From Rosistilla ulvae (GTDB lineage Bacteria; Planctomycetota; Planctomycetia; Pirellulales; Pirellulaceae): 64,000 nt of DNA. The notes beneath the pieces were generated by a model. The model was not told the origin of the DNA, ran no database searches, and worked only from the letters and a program-made list of their open reading frames with translations. The position numbers and the translations under genes are program-made. Positions 9,113-18,693 of this stretch are shown here, piece after piece. The first letter of the stretch is position 1; the number at the start of each line of letters is the position of its first letter. The DNA lies in contig NZ_CP036261.1 of the NCBI RefSeq assembly GCF_007741475.1, positions 5,395,798 to 5,459,797 of the forward strand, in the 5' to 3' direction.

Positions 9113-10040
9113 TCGCACGCATGTCGTCGTTCGGCCGCGCTCGTGCAGCGAATTGTGCGATCTGGCGCTGCTGTTGATGCGTCAATATTTCTTTCCGCTG
9201 TGCGTCGCCTTTGCGGCCGGTGCGCTGCCGTTTGCGATCCTGAATGCTGCCCTGATCGGTTGGCTGCCGATCGAATCGGAATTTGAAGGGATCGCCGACG
9301 AAGAGACATTTGCGTGGCGATTGGAATATGTTTTCCTGATGGCTTCGCTGATCTTCCTGGAGGCACCGTTGGCGGGCGTTTTCGCAACGCTATTCATCGG
9401 CCAAGCCGTTTTCGAACAACGACCTACCTGGCGCGATGTCGCTCGCGAGGCGGCGGCAAGCTGGCACCGGTGCGTCTGGAAACTGGGAATACTGCGGGGG
9501 CCGTTGCCCGCCGTGCTGATGTTGATGTGGGCTTGGTCGCTTGGCGATGCCGACGGGCTGGCCGTCTTTTTCATGATGCTGATCCTGATGTTCGTCGGTT
9601 GCATCCGCGCCTTCCGACCGCACGCCCCCGAGATCTTGCTGCTGGAACGTTGCCCGTTGCGCGGTGGTAAATCGGGACGCATGACCTACGCTCAACGCAG
9701 CCATCTGTTCCACGCGCCTGTCACCGGCGATTCGGTCAACCGCTTTGTCACGATGATGCTGCTGGCGATGATGCTCACCACCTCGCTCTTCTTTGCGTTG
9801 ATCTTCCTACAGGGTGTCTTTGCACAGCGTTGGTCGTTCAATTTGGTGGCTCAATTGGTCTACGTCCCCGCCGCGATGTGGATCGTCGCCGGGTACAGCG
9901 TGCTGTTTCGCTTCCTGTGCTACCTGGACAATCGCATCCGGCTGGAAGGCTGGGATGTCGGGCTGGCGATCGGGGCCGAAGCGATCCGACAATTCGGCAG
10001 CCCCGAGAAAGAACTGGCGACCAGCGGAGCCAGCCAATGA
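9102..10040 (+). CDS. multi-pass membrane protein of the RDD/MoxR operon
   Basis: 312 residues, overlapping the SpoIIM-like gene by 11 bases. Hydrophobic segments lie at about 28-50, 70-95, 125-155, 205-228 and 240-265. The loop SFNLVAQLVYVPAAMWIVAG precedes a C-terminal soluble stretch that mentions LDNRIRLEGWDVGLAI, a sequence style common in membrane subunits that sit beside DUF4129 proteins. No named family assigned. Its stop overlaps the next start (ATGA at 10037). Confidence 0.75.
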   Translation: MQLDRTHVVVRPRSCSELCDLALLLMRQYFFPLCVAFAAGALPFAILNAALIGWLPIESEFEGIADEETFAWRLEYVFLMASLIFLEAPLAGVFATLFIGQAVFEQRPTWRDVAREAAASWHRCVWKLGILRGPLPAVLMLMWAWSLGDADGLAVFFMMLILMFVGCIRAFRPHAPEILLLERCPLRGGKSGRMTYAQRSHLFHAPVTGDSVNRFVTMMLLAMMLTTSLFFALIFLQGVFAQRWSFNLVAQLVYVPAAMWIVAGYSVLFRFLCYLDNRIRLEGWDVGLAIGAEAIRQFGSPEKELATSGASQ

Positions 10041-10948
10041 ACGTCGCTCGCCCCACGATAGCGAACCGGATTCGCACCGCACGGTCTGTCACGCGGGGAC
10101 GCTTCCCCAACCGAACGCACTGCCGTCACGCGTTGCGCGTCGTGATGCTCGTTTCCCTGCTTGCATCAACCGCGATGGCAAAACCCGCATCTCCAAGCTC
10201 CGCAATCCCCGCCGCCGACGATCAAACATCCGAAGCGATTGGGCGCCAGGCGATCCACGCGCTGGGCGATCCTCCCTGGTACGATCGAGACGAAGACCGG
10301 ATCAAGGCGATTCCGGTCGAGAGTACCGATGCGTCCGAGGATGATGTCGCCGCGCGGACCAGCGGGTACCAACAATCGGGACCTCCCAAGCCCCAAGGCT
10401 CCAACAACCTGAATTCGATCCTCGAAGCGTTGGGGCAAGTGGTCGCGTGGTCGGTGCTGGCGGTGCTCGTATTACTAATCGTCGCCGCAATTGGATATGC
10501 GTTCATGCTCCGCGAACGCGAGCACCGCTTCCGCCGCTCGGGCATGGCCGATGACGAACGAGAGGAGAGTGAAACGACCGAGCGTTTGGAACGATTGCCC
10601 GTCCAGATCAACCAACCGGCATCGAATCTTTTGAACGAATCCAAGCGGTTGATGGAGGCGGGGCGTTACAACGAAGCGATCATCTATCTGTTCAGCCACG
10701 AATTGGTCCAATTGGATCGCCACCAATTGGTTCGGTTGGCGCGCGGCAAAACCAACCGACAATATCTGCGTGAAATTCGCCAGTCGAACGACTTGCTAGA
10801 GATCCTACACTCCACGATCCACGCCTTCGAAGATGCCTTCTTTGGCGACCACACGATCACGCGGCAACGTTTTCAAAGCTGTTGGGCTCAACTCGACCGC
10901 TTCCACGCCGCCGTCGAACAGACAGTTAGCAAGGGGGACTCGGCATGA
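10037..10948 (+). CDS. DUF4129 domain membrane protein
   Basis: 303 residues from the ATG at 10037, coupled to the previous stop; the frame opens 69 codons earlier but that part is a shadow of the upstream gene. Signal-like segment HALRVVMLVSLLASTAMA, a Pro/Ser/Asp linker, one strong transmembrane helix (VVAWSVLAVLVLLIVAAIGY), then a cytosolic domain. EAGRYNEAIIYLFSHELVQL and RGKTNRQYLREI are the hallmark region of DUF4129. These proteins occur with MoxR ATPases and DUF4350 proteins; the function is not established. Confidence 0.85.
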   Translation: MNVARPTIANRIRTARSVTRGRFPNRTHCRHALRVVMLVSLLASTAMAKPASPSSAIPAADDQTSEAIGRQAIHALGDPPWYDRDEDRIKAIPVESTDASEDDVAARTSGYQQSGPPKPQGSNNLNSILEALGQVVAWSVLAVLVLLIVAAIGYAFMLREREHRFRRSGMADDEREESETTERLERLPVQINQPASNLLNESKRLMEAGRYNEAIIYLFSHELVQLDRHQLVRLARGKTNRQYLREIRQSNDLLEILHSTIHAFEDAFFGDHTITRQRFQSCWAQLDRFHAAVEQTVSKGDSA

Positions 10949-12195
10949 ATCGTTCATGGGGTCCGTGGGGCTTGTTCACCCTGGTCTTGATCGTTGGTTC
11001 GATCTACGCGAGCGTAACTCGCCAACGGGAAATGATCACTGCGTACGGCTATTCGTACTCGCATCAAGGCACGCTAAGCATCAACGGGACCGCGGCGTTT
11101 CGTGAAATGTATACGCTCCGTGACTGGGATACACAGACGATCAAACGGCTCTCCAACGCCGCCGATCAACTCGATACGATCGTCTGGTTTCCCGATGCCG
11201 AACAAGTTCCCAGCCACCGCGCCACCGCGTGGCTGGACCGATGGCTTTCGGAGTCTCCCCGGACGCTGGTCTTTGTCGCCCGCGGTTTCGATTCGACCGA
11301 ACCGATGTACTGGCGAAAGGCCATGGCCGACGCCCCACCGCAGCAACGGCTGGAATATCGTCGGCGTCAAGCGAGAACGGAAGTCCTCGCGGAGTCTCAG
11401 CCGCAAATAGGAACCACGAATTCGTTCTCAAACGGATGGTTCACATTGGATTTTCAGTCCCATTACACGACGGCCCAAGATTTTGGTGGCCCCTGGGCCG
11501 AACAGATCGACCCGCTCCCCCAACGCCTGACCACGCGAGCGACGATCCGCACCTTCGATCCCGACACCGACAGCCAGCTGTCGACCGGCCTGTTTCGTAT
11601 CGACACCGTCGACGAGGATGAAGCGGTCACCATGGAACCGTTGCTGACATCGGCGTCGGGCGATACGTTGGCAGCGAGATTGAAGAGCGAACGGTGGCCC
11701 GATTCCCAGGTCCTGGTCCTCAGCACGGCGGAGTGTCTACTGAACCTATCGCTTACCGAACCGGCAAACCGCGCGTTGGCCGATCGATTGATAAAACAGA
11801 CCGGCCCGCCGAGCGATGTCGGTTTCCTTCGGACCGACATGATGGGAGCGCGCGTCCAAGGCGATTCCGACGACGACTTGGCCGCCGGGATGGAACTGCT
11901 GACGCAATGGCCGCTCAGCATGACGACGATGCATGTCGTATTGCTAGGGTTTATCGCGATCCTAGCACTGTTGCCGATCTTTGGTCGGCCCCGCCGATTG
12001 CCCCCTCCCGCAACGGGCGACTTCGGCGAACATGTCTCCGCCGTCGCCGAATTACTGCAACGCAGCGGCGACACCGACTATGCGCGGCAACGAATTTCCG
12101 AATACTTCGTACAGGTTCGTGGCGAAGAATCGGGACCTTGGGTGCTGCCAACCGCACCCGCCCCAGAAGATAAACCACCAGGAGATGCAAATTGA
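10945..12195 (+). CDS. DUF4350 domain membrane protein
   Basis: 416 residues. N-terminal anchor (WGLFTLVLIVGSIYASVT), then a periplasmic region in which YGYSYSHQGTLSINGTAAF and DTIVWFPDAEQVPSH match the GATase-like DUF4350 fold. A second transmembrane helix lies near 325-345 (MTTMHVVLLGFIAILALLPIF), followed by a cytosolic tail (GDFGEHVSAVAELLQRSGD) shared by DUF4350 proteins beside MoxR. Overlaps the DUF4129 gene by four bases. Probably an anchor or sensor for the MoxR complex; this is inference from the conserved neighbourhood. Confidence 0.8.
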   Translation: MNRSWGPWGLFTLVLIVGSIYASVTRQREMITAYGYSYSHQGTLSINGTAAFREMYTLRDWDTQTIKRLSNAADQLDTIVWFPDAEQVPSHRATAWLDRWLSESPRTLVFVARGFDSTEPMYWRKAMADAPPQQRLEYRRRQARTEVLAESQPQIGTTNSFSNGWFTLDFQSHYTTAQDFGGPWAEQIDPLPQRLTTRATIRTFDPDTDSQLSTGLFRIDTVDEDEAVTMEPLLTSASGDTLAARLKSERWPDSQVLVLSTAECLLNLSLTEPANRALADRLIKQTGPPSDVGFLRTDMMGARVQGDSDDDLAAGMELLTQWPLSMTTMHVVLLGFIAILALLPIFGRPRRLPPPATGDFGEHVSAVAELLQRSGDTDYARQRISEYFVQVRGEESGPWVLPTAPAPEDKPPGDAN

Positions 12196-13175
12196 TCGAG
12201 ACCACTCCGACCGCAGAACGCTTCGAACGCGCCCGCGAGATCTACCAAAAGATCACCGAACAGATCAGCAAACTTTATGTCGGCCAAGACGAATTGGTAC
12301 TGGGCACGCTGACGGCGTTGTTCAGCCATGGGCACGTCCTGATAGAAAGCGTCCCAGGTTTGGGCAAAACGCTGTTCGTCCGCACGCTGGGCAAAGTGCT
12401 CGGCTGCGATTTCGGAAGGATTCAATTCACCGCCGACCTGATGCCATCGGACATCACCGGTGCACCGGTCTTTGATATGAAGGAATCGGAGTTCCGGTTC
12501 CATCCCGGTCCGGTCTTCACGCAACTGTTGCTGGCCGACGAGATCAATCGATCCCCCGCCAAAACGCATGCCGCTCTGCTGGAGATCATGCAGGAATACC
12601 GAGTCACGATCGACGGGGTCAGCCATCAGGTGCCGCGACCGTTTTTGGTTCTGGCAACGCAGAACCCGTTGGAGAGCGAAGGGACGTACAACCTGCCCGA
12701 AGCACAACTCGATCGATTCATGTTTAAATTGATCATCGATTACCCCAGCAGCCAACAGGAAGCCGAGATCCTGCGGATGCACAGCAAACAAATCGACCTC
12801 AACAAACGACTGCACGACGAAGTCGCCACAGTCACGTCGCCTCAAGAGATTCGCGACCTGATCGCGCTGTGTGGCCAAGTGAGAATCGAAGATCCCTTGG
12901 TCGATTACATCAACAACCTCGTTCGACTGACTCGCAACTGGCCCTCGCTTCACATCGGTGCTTCACCGCGGGCGGGGATCGCATTGATGCAATCGGCTCG
13001 TACCCTGGCGGCCTTTGGTGGTCGCGACTATGCCACGCCCGACGATGTGGTCGAAGTCGTGTTGCCGGCACTGCGTCACCGCGTGCAATTGACCGCCGAA
13101 GCAGAAGTCGAAGGGCGCCGCGTCGACGAAGAATTGACCGCGCTGATCCGTTCGGTCGAAGTGCCGCGCAGCTGA
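12192..13175 (+). CDS. MoxR-type AAA+ ATPase
   Basis: 327 residues. TTG start at 12192 is preceded by AGGAGA and overlaps the DUF4350 stop, which makes it convincing. Walker A is SVPGLGKT (53-60), Walker B LLLADE (112-117), sensor 1 ATQNP (155-159; Asn158), arginine finger in AQLDRFMF (Arg175); SPRAGIALMQSA is the lid region. MoxR ATPases act as chaperone-like assembly factors, usually with a VWA or DUF58 partner. The DUF58 gene that normally follows is absent; the next gene is the 1340-residue protein. Confidence 0.93.
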   Translation: MIETTPTAERFERAREIYQKITEQISKLYVGQDELVLGTLTALFSHGHVLIESVPGLGKTLFVRTLGKVLGCDFGRIQFTADLMPSDITGAPVFDMKESEFRFHPGPVFTQLLLADEINRSPAKTHAALLEIMQEYRVTIDGVSHQVPRPFLVLATQNPLESEGTYNLPEAQLDRFMFKLIIDYPSSQQEAEILRMHSKQIDLNKRLHDEVATVTSPQEIRDLIALCGQVRIEDPLVDYINNLVRLTRNWPSLHIGASPRAGIALMQSARTLAAFGGRDYATPDDVVEVVLPALRHRVQLTAEAEVEGRRVDEELTALIRSVEVPRS

Positions 13176-13407
13176 CCGCCCACAACCACCCACCTCAAAC
13201 GCCCCATCCCGCGCGACTCCCCACCGTTGTTACCCGAATTAGGCAAACCAACGCCCCCCTGCCGCTATCCACAGCGAACACCCACCTTTCTCCCCCGCCT
13301 AGACCAGCACCCCACACTTATCCTAGGATTGTGGGCAAGCTGCGTTTCCTAGCAGTCGACATTGCTTGGTGCAATGTTTGGCTGCGACGATCAACGGATT
13401 GTCCTCC

Positions 13408-16400
13408 ATGCCTCTTCAGAAACCGACTCCATCGAATGCCGACGACGCGATCCGCCAGATCGCCGGGTACCTGAACTTTTCTTCAGGGGCCAGCGATCCG
13501 CACACATTGGCGAACATCGACCAATTGTGCCAACCGTCTCAGGCGACCGATCCGCTGTTCAGCCAAGCCGCTTGGATCAACTTGGGCGATCGAATCAAGA
13601 CAGCGCTCGGCGAGCTCGAAGGTTCCAGCAGCGCGTTTGCCAGCGTCGAACAGGCTCGCACCGTCGTCCGTTTGGTCTGGAGCGACCTGCTGCCAGCCTA
13701 CATCGATTTCCATCGCGATCTGCTGTTTCATCAGCCCCCCGAAGTCCTGATCAACAGTTTTTTCCTGGGCCGCTGCATCGAAGCGGTCTTACAACAGGGG
13801 GGCCCTTGGGAAGAGACCGACCGGATCGTCAGCGGAGCGATCGCCACCCTGAACAACTGCGTCGGATACCGTCCCGTCGCGACGCTGGAAAATCGCCGCT
13901 GCCAACCCTATCCCCATGAATGGTTCGCACCGATCCCGTTATATATCGACGGGGTGGGCGTTGCGTCGGGTCGTTACCACGACGTGCTCGCACGCGCTTT
14001 GGAGATCCTCCGCGACACCGACGAATCGATTTTGCGAGCGGCCTATTTTGATGTCAGCCTGCTCTCGGAACTCGCCTACGATCCCCGCGCCTACGATTTT
14101 GATCACCCGGTAAACCGGCGACCAAACTATCACTTCGGCACCTGGGATCCGCACGCGATCGACAGCCAAGGTCGCTATCGACGTTTTCTCGTTCAACAGG
14201 TGACGCTCGATGCGTTGCAGAGTCGCGTCAGCGAAGCGAGCGACCTGCCCCAAGAACAACTGGCCGAAGAAGCGGCGGCTGTCCTCGCTGGCACGATCTT
14301 GATGGCATCGGGAATCAGTGGCTGGGGCCCGTCGGCTCACAGCTCGACCGTCACCCTGGCGACGCTTTGTCCGGAGATCGCTCAATTTCGCGATGCGTTC
14401 TACGACTACCTGTTGAACAACATGAGCGGTCCACACGGCGAGCGTTTAAAAGCCGAAGCCTTGGTCAGGCACCAAGCTTTTGGCGCCGCGCGGCAACACC
14501 TCAACGCGTCGTTGGCCCGCCAGCGAGCCATCCAATTACAGCACGTCCATCTGGCCAAGCTGTACGCCCGAATGGGATTTCCCGACGCTGCCAAACGACA
14601 AACCGATGTCGTGCATGTGACCAACGCGCGGATGCAGAGCCGGATCGATTGCGCGATGACCGAAGGCTTGCGAGCACTGCATAAAGGCGACCTGGCGACC
14701 GCGGCCGAAGTCCCGGCCCAAGTGATGGATCTGGTCCACCGCGGCATCGATTGCGGTGCGATGGTCGACCCTTGGAACATCATCGGATTCGCAGGGAATT
14801 TCTCCCGCTTCCTCGGTCCCGACAGTGCCGTTCACGACCACCGCGTCGACGAATTAATCGCGTTGATGGAACAATTGTTCGGCTACACCGCAAGGGTCTG
14901 GAGCGAAGCGGCGGCGGTCGACGACCAGCCCAGCTTTGAACTGCTGGACCGCCAGTTCCGCGATGCAGCGATGTGGTGGCGACAGTTCGCGGCGCACGAA
15001 GTCGCCGACCTCGAAGCGACCGACCCATTGGAAACCTACGAATCGGCGAAATTGGTCGCCGGCGCTTTGCGTGTCTGGCACCGCGGTGGCGCGTCGGCGG
15101 GAGATGTCAAATTCTGGGCCCCCCACGCGCAAGCCTTTGATTCACCGCGAGCTTACGCGCTGGTGATCGGCGCGCTGTTGGAACGGGAAGATTTCGTCGC
15201 CTCGATGGCCCTGTTGATGCACTGGTTAGGGAACGCGGCGGAAGTCGGTCTCGAACGGGGCAACAGCTCCTTTGCACGGATCGCCGAACGCTGGCTGGCC
15301 AGTCTGCGACAGACGGCGCGTCGCGGCGATCGATCCAAACCGGGCACCGAGCGTCCTTGGGAATTGGTCCACAAATTTTTCGATTTCCTGGAAGCCAACG
15401 CGGAAGACTTCTGGCATCCACCGCAATTCGCGCTGGGCGAACATTCGACACGAAAACGCGACTGGGATCGCGAACTCGAAGCGCTCGACCAAGATGGCGA
15501 TGACGACGAAGACCAACAAGACCTATTCGATGCCGCTTACGAAAACGTAACCTACCAAGACACGACCAACGACGGATTCGAAGGGGCCGTGTTCGAGGAA
15601 GGGGATGGCAGCCAGGATGAACTGGAAGCCGAATCGCGCCGCCTTGCTGAACACCTCAGCTTCCTCACCTCGCTGTCGCGATTGTGGGTGATCGCCGCCG
15701 ATTTCCGCGGTATCGCACACGCCGAAGCCGAAGAGCAGAAGGACGATGAACTGATTCGCCGGCGGATCGATTTGATGTCCCAATGGACTCAACATGCGGC
15801 CAATAACCGAGCCGGATTGCTTGAACTGCTCGAAGCGGTTCAACATTACCGCATTCCCACCGGGGGTGCGGATGACGATTCGATGAGCACTTACGATCGC
15901 CGGCGGATGGTCCGCGATTCGTTGATCGAACGGATCATCGGCACCGCGGTGGAAACCTCCGATGCGCGGCGGGTCCTAACCGGATCGCTCGGCGCCGAAC
16001 CGGGGGGCGATTCGGTCGCGGCCTCGTTGATGGCGTCGATGAGCGACGACGATCAGCAAGTGATCCAGATGTTCTCCGCATTGATCGATGGCCGCGGCGA
16101 AGACGTCAAGAAACAATTCCCCGACGTGCTGCGAGCGATCCAGACCAAGAGCTTGCTGTACATTCCGCTAGCCCGCGGTGGCGACCCGGTCAAGATCTTC
16201 ACGACTCGGTTGCGACGTCGACTGTTGACCCATCTGTTGCAATGGCTCCCCCGACAAGGACACATGGCGCTCGCCTGCCAATTGGTCGAAACAGCTCGGT
16301 TGATGGAACATCACAATCCGGTTGGCCCTGGGGCGGTGACTGAATTCGATTCGCTGTTTGGGTTTGGTTTCCGCAGCATGGTTCAATCGCTGGTCGACAC

Positions 16401-17430
16401 CGTCCGTTCATGGCATGAAACGCAACATGACGACGCCGGCGAACTGATTTCTCTGCTGGAGAAACTGACCGAAACCCTGCTCGGCAGCTGGCTGGCCCAC
16501 AGCCGAACGCTGCGGTTATCGGTTTTGGAAACCGCATCGGACGAGCGGTCGTGGAACGAACTGGTCCAGTTCATTCGCGAATACGGCGACCCGATCTTCA
16601 CCCAATCGTTCCTCAAGCTGGGGAATATTCGGGCGATCTTGCATCAAGGCGTTAAAAATTGGCTGCAGCGTTTGATGGAAGATCCCGACGCCCTCGTCGG
16701 TACGCCATTGGTCGAAGCGTTGGGCAATTCGTTGCCGCTGAACAAGGCGGAACAACACCTGGAAATCGTCTTCGAATCGATCTTGGATCATCACAGCGAG
16801 TATCGCGATTACAACAGCACGACGACGCAAAGCGATCGCGGCGACCTGATCTACATGTTCTTGGACTTCTTGCGATTGCGAGTTCGATACGACCGCATCG
16901 CTTGGAACTTGCGACCGGTGATGTGGGCCCATGAGATCCTGGTCCGCAGCGGTTTCGATTCCGCCGCCGCCGCCTGGCGACGCTCGTTGGCTGAACGCAT
17001 CGGCTCCGAATCGGAACTCTACCTGGTGAAGCTGCAAGAACTGCAGAACAAGTACGCGATGCGAATGCCTACGGTCGCCGATCGGATCAGCGAGCGGTTC
17101 ATCCAACCGATGACGATCGACCGGATGCGAGCTCTGATCAAATTGGCGATGAACGACGCCGACAAACAACAACACTCGCACGCCTTCGAACTGTTGGACC
17201 AAGAGGCGGAAGTGATGACCCGCAACCCTTCGGGCTCGGGGCTCGATCTGCCAGCATGGCTGGCGTCGTTGGAAGAAGAGGTCGACAACGTGATCGCGCA
17301 GCGCGAAGCCGATGAGGTCGACGATCGTAAACTGATCTCGATCACCGCGACCTTCCCAACGGCCGAAGAGTTGATCGAACAACTCGAACAAGCCAACCGA
17401 CAGGGCCGCCGCCTGCCCCACATGGAATAA
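13408..17430 (+). CDS. giant soluble protein of unknown function (1340 residues)
   Basis: ATG at 13408 (MPLQKPTPSNADDAIRQ); a TTG 14 codons upstream is possible. No signal peptide and no transmembrane segment, so probably cytosolic. It is rich in helices throughout, with amphipathic repeats. A strongly acidic low-complexity linker lies at about residues 690-750 (EALDQDGDDDEDQQDLFD and neighbours). Phrases such as RHQAFGAARQHLNASLARQR and AKLYARMGFPDAAKRQ suggest TPR-like helical hairpins near residue 370-410. No catalytic motif was recognised. It starts 232 bases after the MoxR gene on the same strand, so it could be the substrate or effector of that system; that is inference. Base composition matches its neighbours. 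Confidence 0.75.
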   Translation: MPLQKPTPSNADDAIRQIAGYLNFSSGASDPHTLANIDQLCQPSQATDPLFSQAAWINLGDRIKTALGELEGSSSAFASVEQARTVVRLVWSDLLPAYIDFHRDLLFHQPPEVLINSFFLGRCIEAVLQQGGPWEETDRIVSGAIATLNNCVGYRPVATLENRRCQPYPHEWFAPIPLYIDGVGVASGRYHDVLARALEILRDTDESILRAAYFDVSLLSELAYDPRAYDFDHPVNRRPNYHFGTWDPHAIDSQGRYRRFLVQQVTLDALQSRVSEASDLPQEQLAEEAAAVLAGTILMASGISGWGPSAHSSTVTLATLCPEIAQFRDAFYDYLLNNMSGPHGERLKAEALVRHQAFGAARQHLNASLARQRAIQLQHVHLAKLYARMGFPDAAKRQTDVVHVTNARMQSRIDCAMTEGLRALHKGDLATAAEVPAQVMDLVHRGIDCGAMVDPWNIIGFAGNFSRFLGPDSAVHDHRVDELIALMEQLFGYTARVWSEAAAVDDQPSFELLDRQFRDAAMWWRQFAAHEVADLEATDPLETYESAKLVAGALRVWHRGGASAGDVKFWAPHAQAFDSPRAYALVIGALLEREDFVASMALLMHWLGNAAEVGLERGNSSFARIAERWLASLRQTARRGDRSKPGTERPWELVHKFFDFLEANAEDFWHPPQFALGEHSTRKRDWDRELEALDQDGDDDEDQQDLFDAAYENVTYQDTTNDGFEGAVFEEGDGSQDELEAESRRLAEHLSFLTSLSRLWVIAADFRGIAHAEAEEQKDDELIRRRIDLMSQWTQHAANNRAGLLELLEAVQHYRIPTGGADDDSMSTYDRRRMVRDSLIERIIGTAVETSDARRVLTGSLGAEPGGDSVAASLMASMSDDDQQVIQMFSALIDGRGEDVKKQFPDVLRAIQTKSLLYIPLARGGDPVKIFTTRLRRRLLTHLLQWLPRQGHMALACQLVETARLMEHHNPVGPGAVTEFDSLFGFGFRSMVQSLVDTVRSWHETQHDDAGELISLLEKLTETLLGSWLAHSRTLRLSVLETASDERSWNELVQFIREYGDPIFTQSFLKLGNIRAILHQGVKNWLQRLMEDPDALVGTPLVEALGNSLPLNKAEQHLEIVFESILDHHSEYRDYNSTTTQSDRGDLIYMFLDFLRLRVRYDRIAWNLRPVMWAHEILVRSGFDSAAAAWRRSLAERIGSESELYLVKLQELQNKYAMRMPTVADRISERFIQPMTIDRMRALIKLAMNDADKQQHSHAFELLDQEAEVMTRNPSGSGLDLPAWLASLEEEVDNVIAQREADEVDDRKLISITATFPTAEELIEQLEQANRQGRRLPHME

Positions 17431-17490
17431 CCGCATCGACCTTTCCAAGTCGTGCACTCCAAAGTTTTTGACATTGCCCGAAACACGGCT

Positions 17491-17518
17491 TTGCAGGCTG
17501 GCAACAAATTGGTAAACT
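17491..17518 (+). promoter_or_regulatory. candidate promoter of tRNA-Lys
   Basis: TTGCAG, 16-base spacer, TAAACT, placing a start site about 12 bases before the tRNA. TTGACA at 17468 is an alternative -35 but has no good partner at -10. Confidence 0.35.
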
Positions 17519-17537
17519 CACCCTCGCTAAAAAGAAT

Positions 17538-17610
<73 letters not shown>

Positions 17611-17624
17611 CTTCAGGCATTATT

Positions 17625-17670
17625 CCCAGCGTTTTCGAGCTGTCCACAGCCGGAAACGTTGGGTTTTTTT
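17625..17670 (+). terminator. Rho-independent terminator after tRNA-Lys
   Basis: 12-bp stem CCCAGCGTTTTC / GGAAACGTTGGG (two G-T pairs). The loop itself contains a GCTGT / ACAGC hairpin, and seven T follow directly. It is a strong intrinsic terminator 15 bases after the tRNA. Confidence 0.85.
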
Positions 17671-18097
17671 GTGCCCTTTCTAAAGCCAGCCCCCGCGAGT
17701 CTGCGCCACAGCCTACACGCACTGCGATCGTGAACCTGATTTTCAGCACCAAAGTTGTGGGCTCAGCCTTTTCGTGTCACAGGGAAAAGGTTCGGGCGGC
17801 ATCGCATTCACCTCAGACATGCCCAACAAGACATAGCAGGCGAAAAACGCAGACAGGGAAGTGATAGCGGAGGCCCTTGCAAGTCGCAGAGCAACGTGAA
17901 AGGCTCCCCGACGTCGGTGGCTTGGTAGTACCGCAGCAAGCCTTACCGATCTTGACCGAATGCCCATCAAACCGTCGAGTCTTCGAACTCAATGAGAACA
18001 GCCCCCACTGAATTAGCTTGTCGACGGGGTCTTGCGCACCTAGCAGTATCGACGAATTGACCACAGCCCACAGGAAGATGCCCGCTGGACGGCGCCG
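17671..18097. other. gene-free region, possibly a decayed coding sequence
   Basis: About 430 bases. On the minus strand there are protein-like stretches in different frames (VNSSILLGAQDPVDKLIQWG, and LRYYQATDVGEPFTLLCDLQ slightly downstream), separated by stops or a frame change. They could be a remnant of a disrupted gene or repeat, but I cannot name a parent family. Confidence 0.3.
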
Positions 18098-18556
18098 TTA
18101 GGGTTTACTGAACAGTTCGAAATCGAGCTTCTCGTTAGACTCCTGCTTCACCTCCGCCGTCAATCCACTAGTAATGGCGTCGGCGCATCGTGTTGGTATG
18201 AGCGATTTGTCCGACGGAGGCTCAGGAGCTTCGGGGTCAAATGGAACGACTTCCATCGCCTGGATGCCGACCTTGTAGGAACCAGGTTTCACTCCATCGT
18301 TCGGCTCAAAAGTCCGCAATTGAAAGAAACCGTCGGCGCCGATCTGGCCAAAGGCAACCTGACCGGTCGTCCCCTTGGATGTGTCGGGAATAAATTCAAC
18401 CGTCCCCGTCTGCAACGGTTCTCCATCGATTGTCACCTTGCCCGAGACCGGGATCAGCCCAGGATGCCCCGAAGGACCACACCCCACCAGCGCAACACAA
18501 CAGGTCGCCGCGACACAAACATCGAGCCAAGTTTTAGACAAGCGTTCTATTCTCAT
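18098..18556 (-). CDS. small lipoprotein, carboxypeptidase-regulatory-like fold
   Basis: 152 residues. Signal peptide ending in a lipobox (CCVALVGC), then PVSGKVTIDGEPLQTGTVEF, the standard opening of planctomycete regulatory-like beta-sandwich lipoproteins. GADGFFQLRTF and PGSYKVGIQAMEVVPFD follow. It lies 137 bases downstream of a DUF1559 gene on the same strand, a pairing repeated elsewhere in this window. Role unknown; probably anchored in the periplasm or outer surface. Confidence 0.8.
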   Translation of the reverse strand: MRIERLSKTWLDVCVAATCCVALVGCGPSGHPGLIPVSGKVTIDGEPLQTGTVEFIPDTSKGTTGQVAFGQIGADGFFQLRTFEPNDGVKPGSYKVGIQAMEVVPFDPEAPEPPSDKSLIPTRCADAITSGLTAEVKQESNEKLDFELFSKP

Positions 18557-18693
18557 TATCGATTCAATTGCAATAGGTTAAAGTGCGCAAAACACCGGCT
18601 GGCAGTTCGTTGTCCACGAACTGCCAGCAACGGTTTACTCTTGATTTCCATACCGATTGTCAAGCAAGTGACAACGTGAGGCTGCACGCTCCG

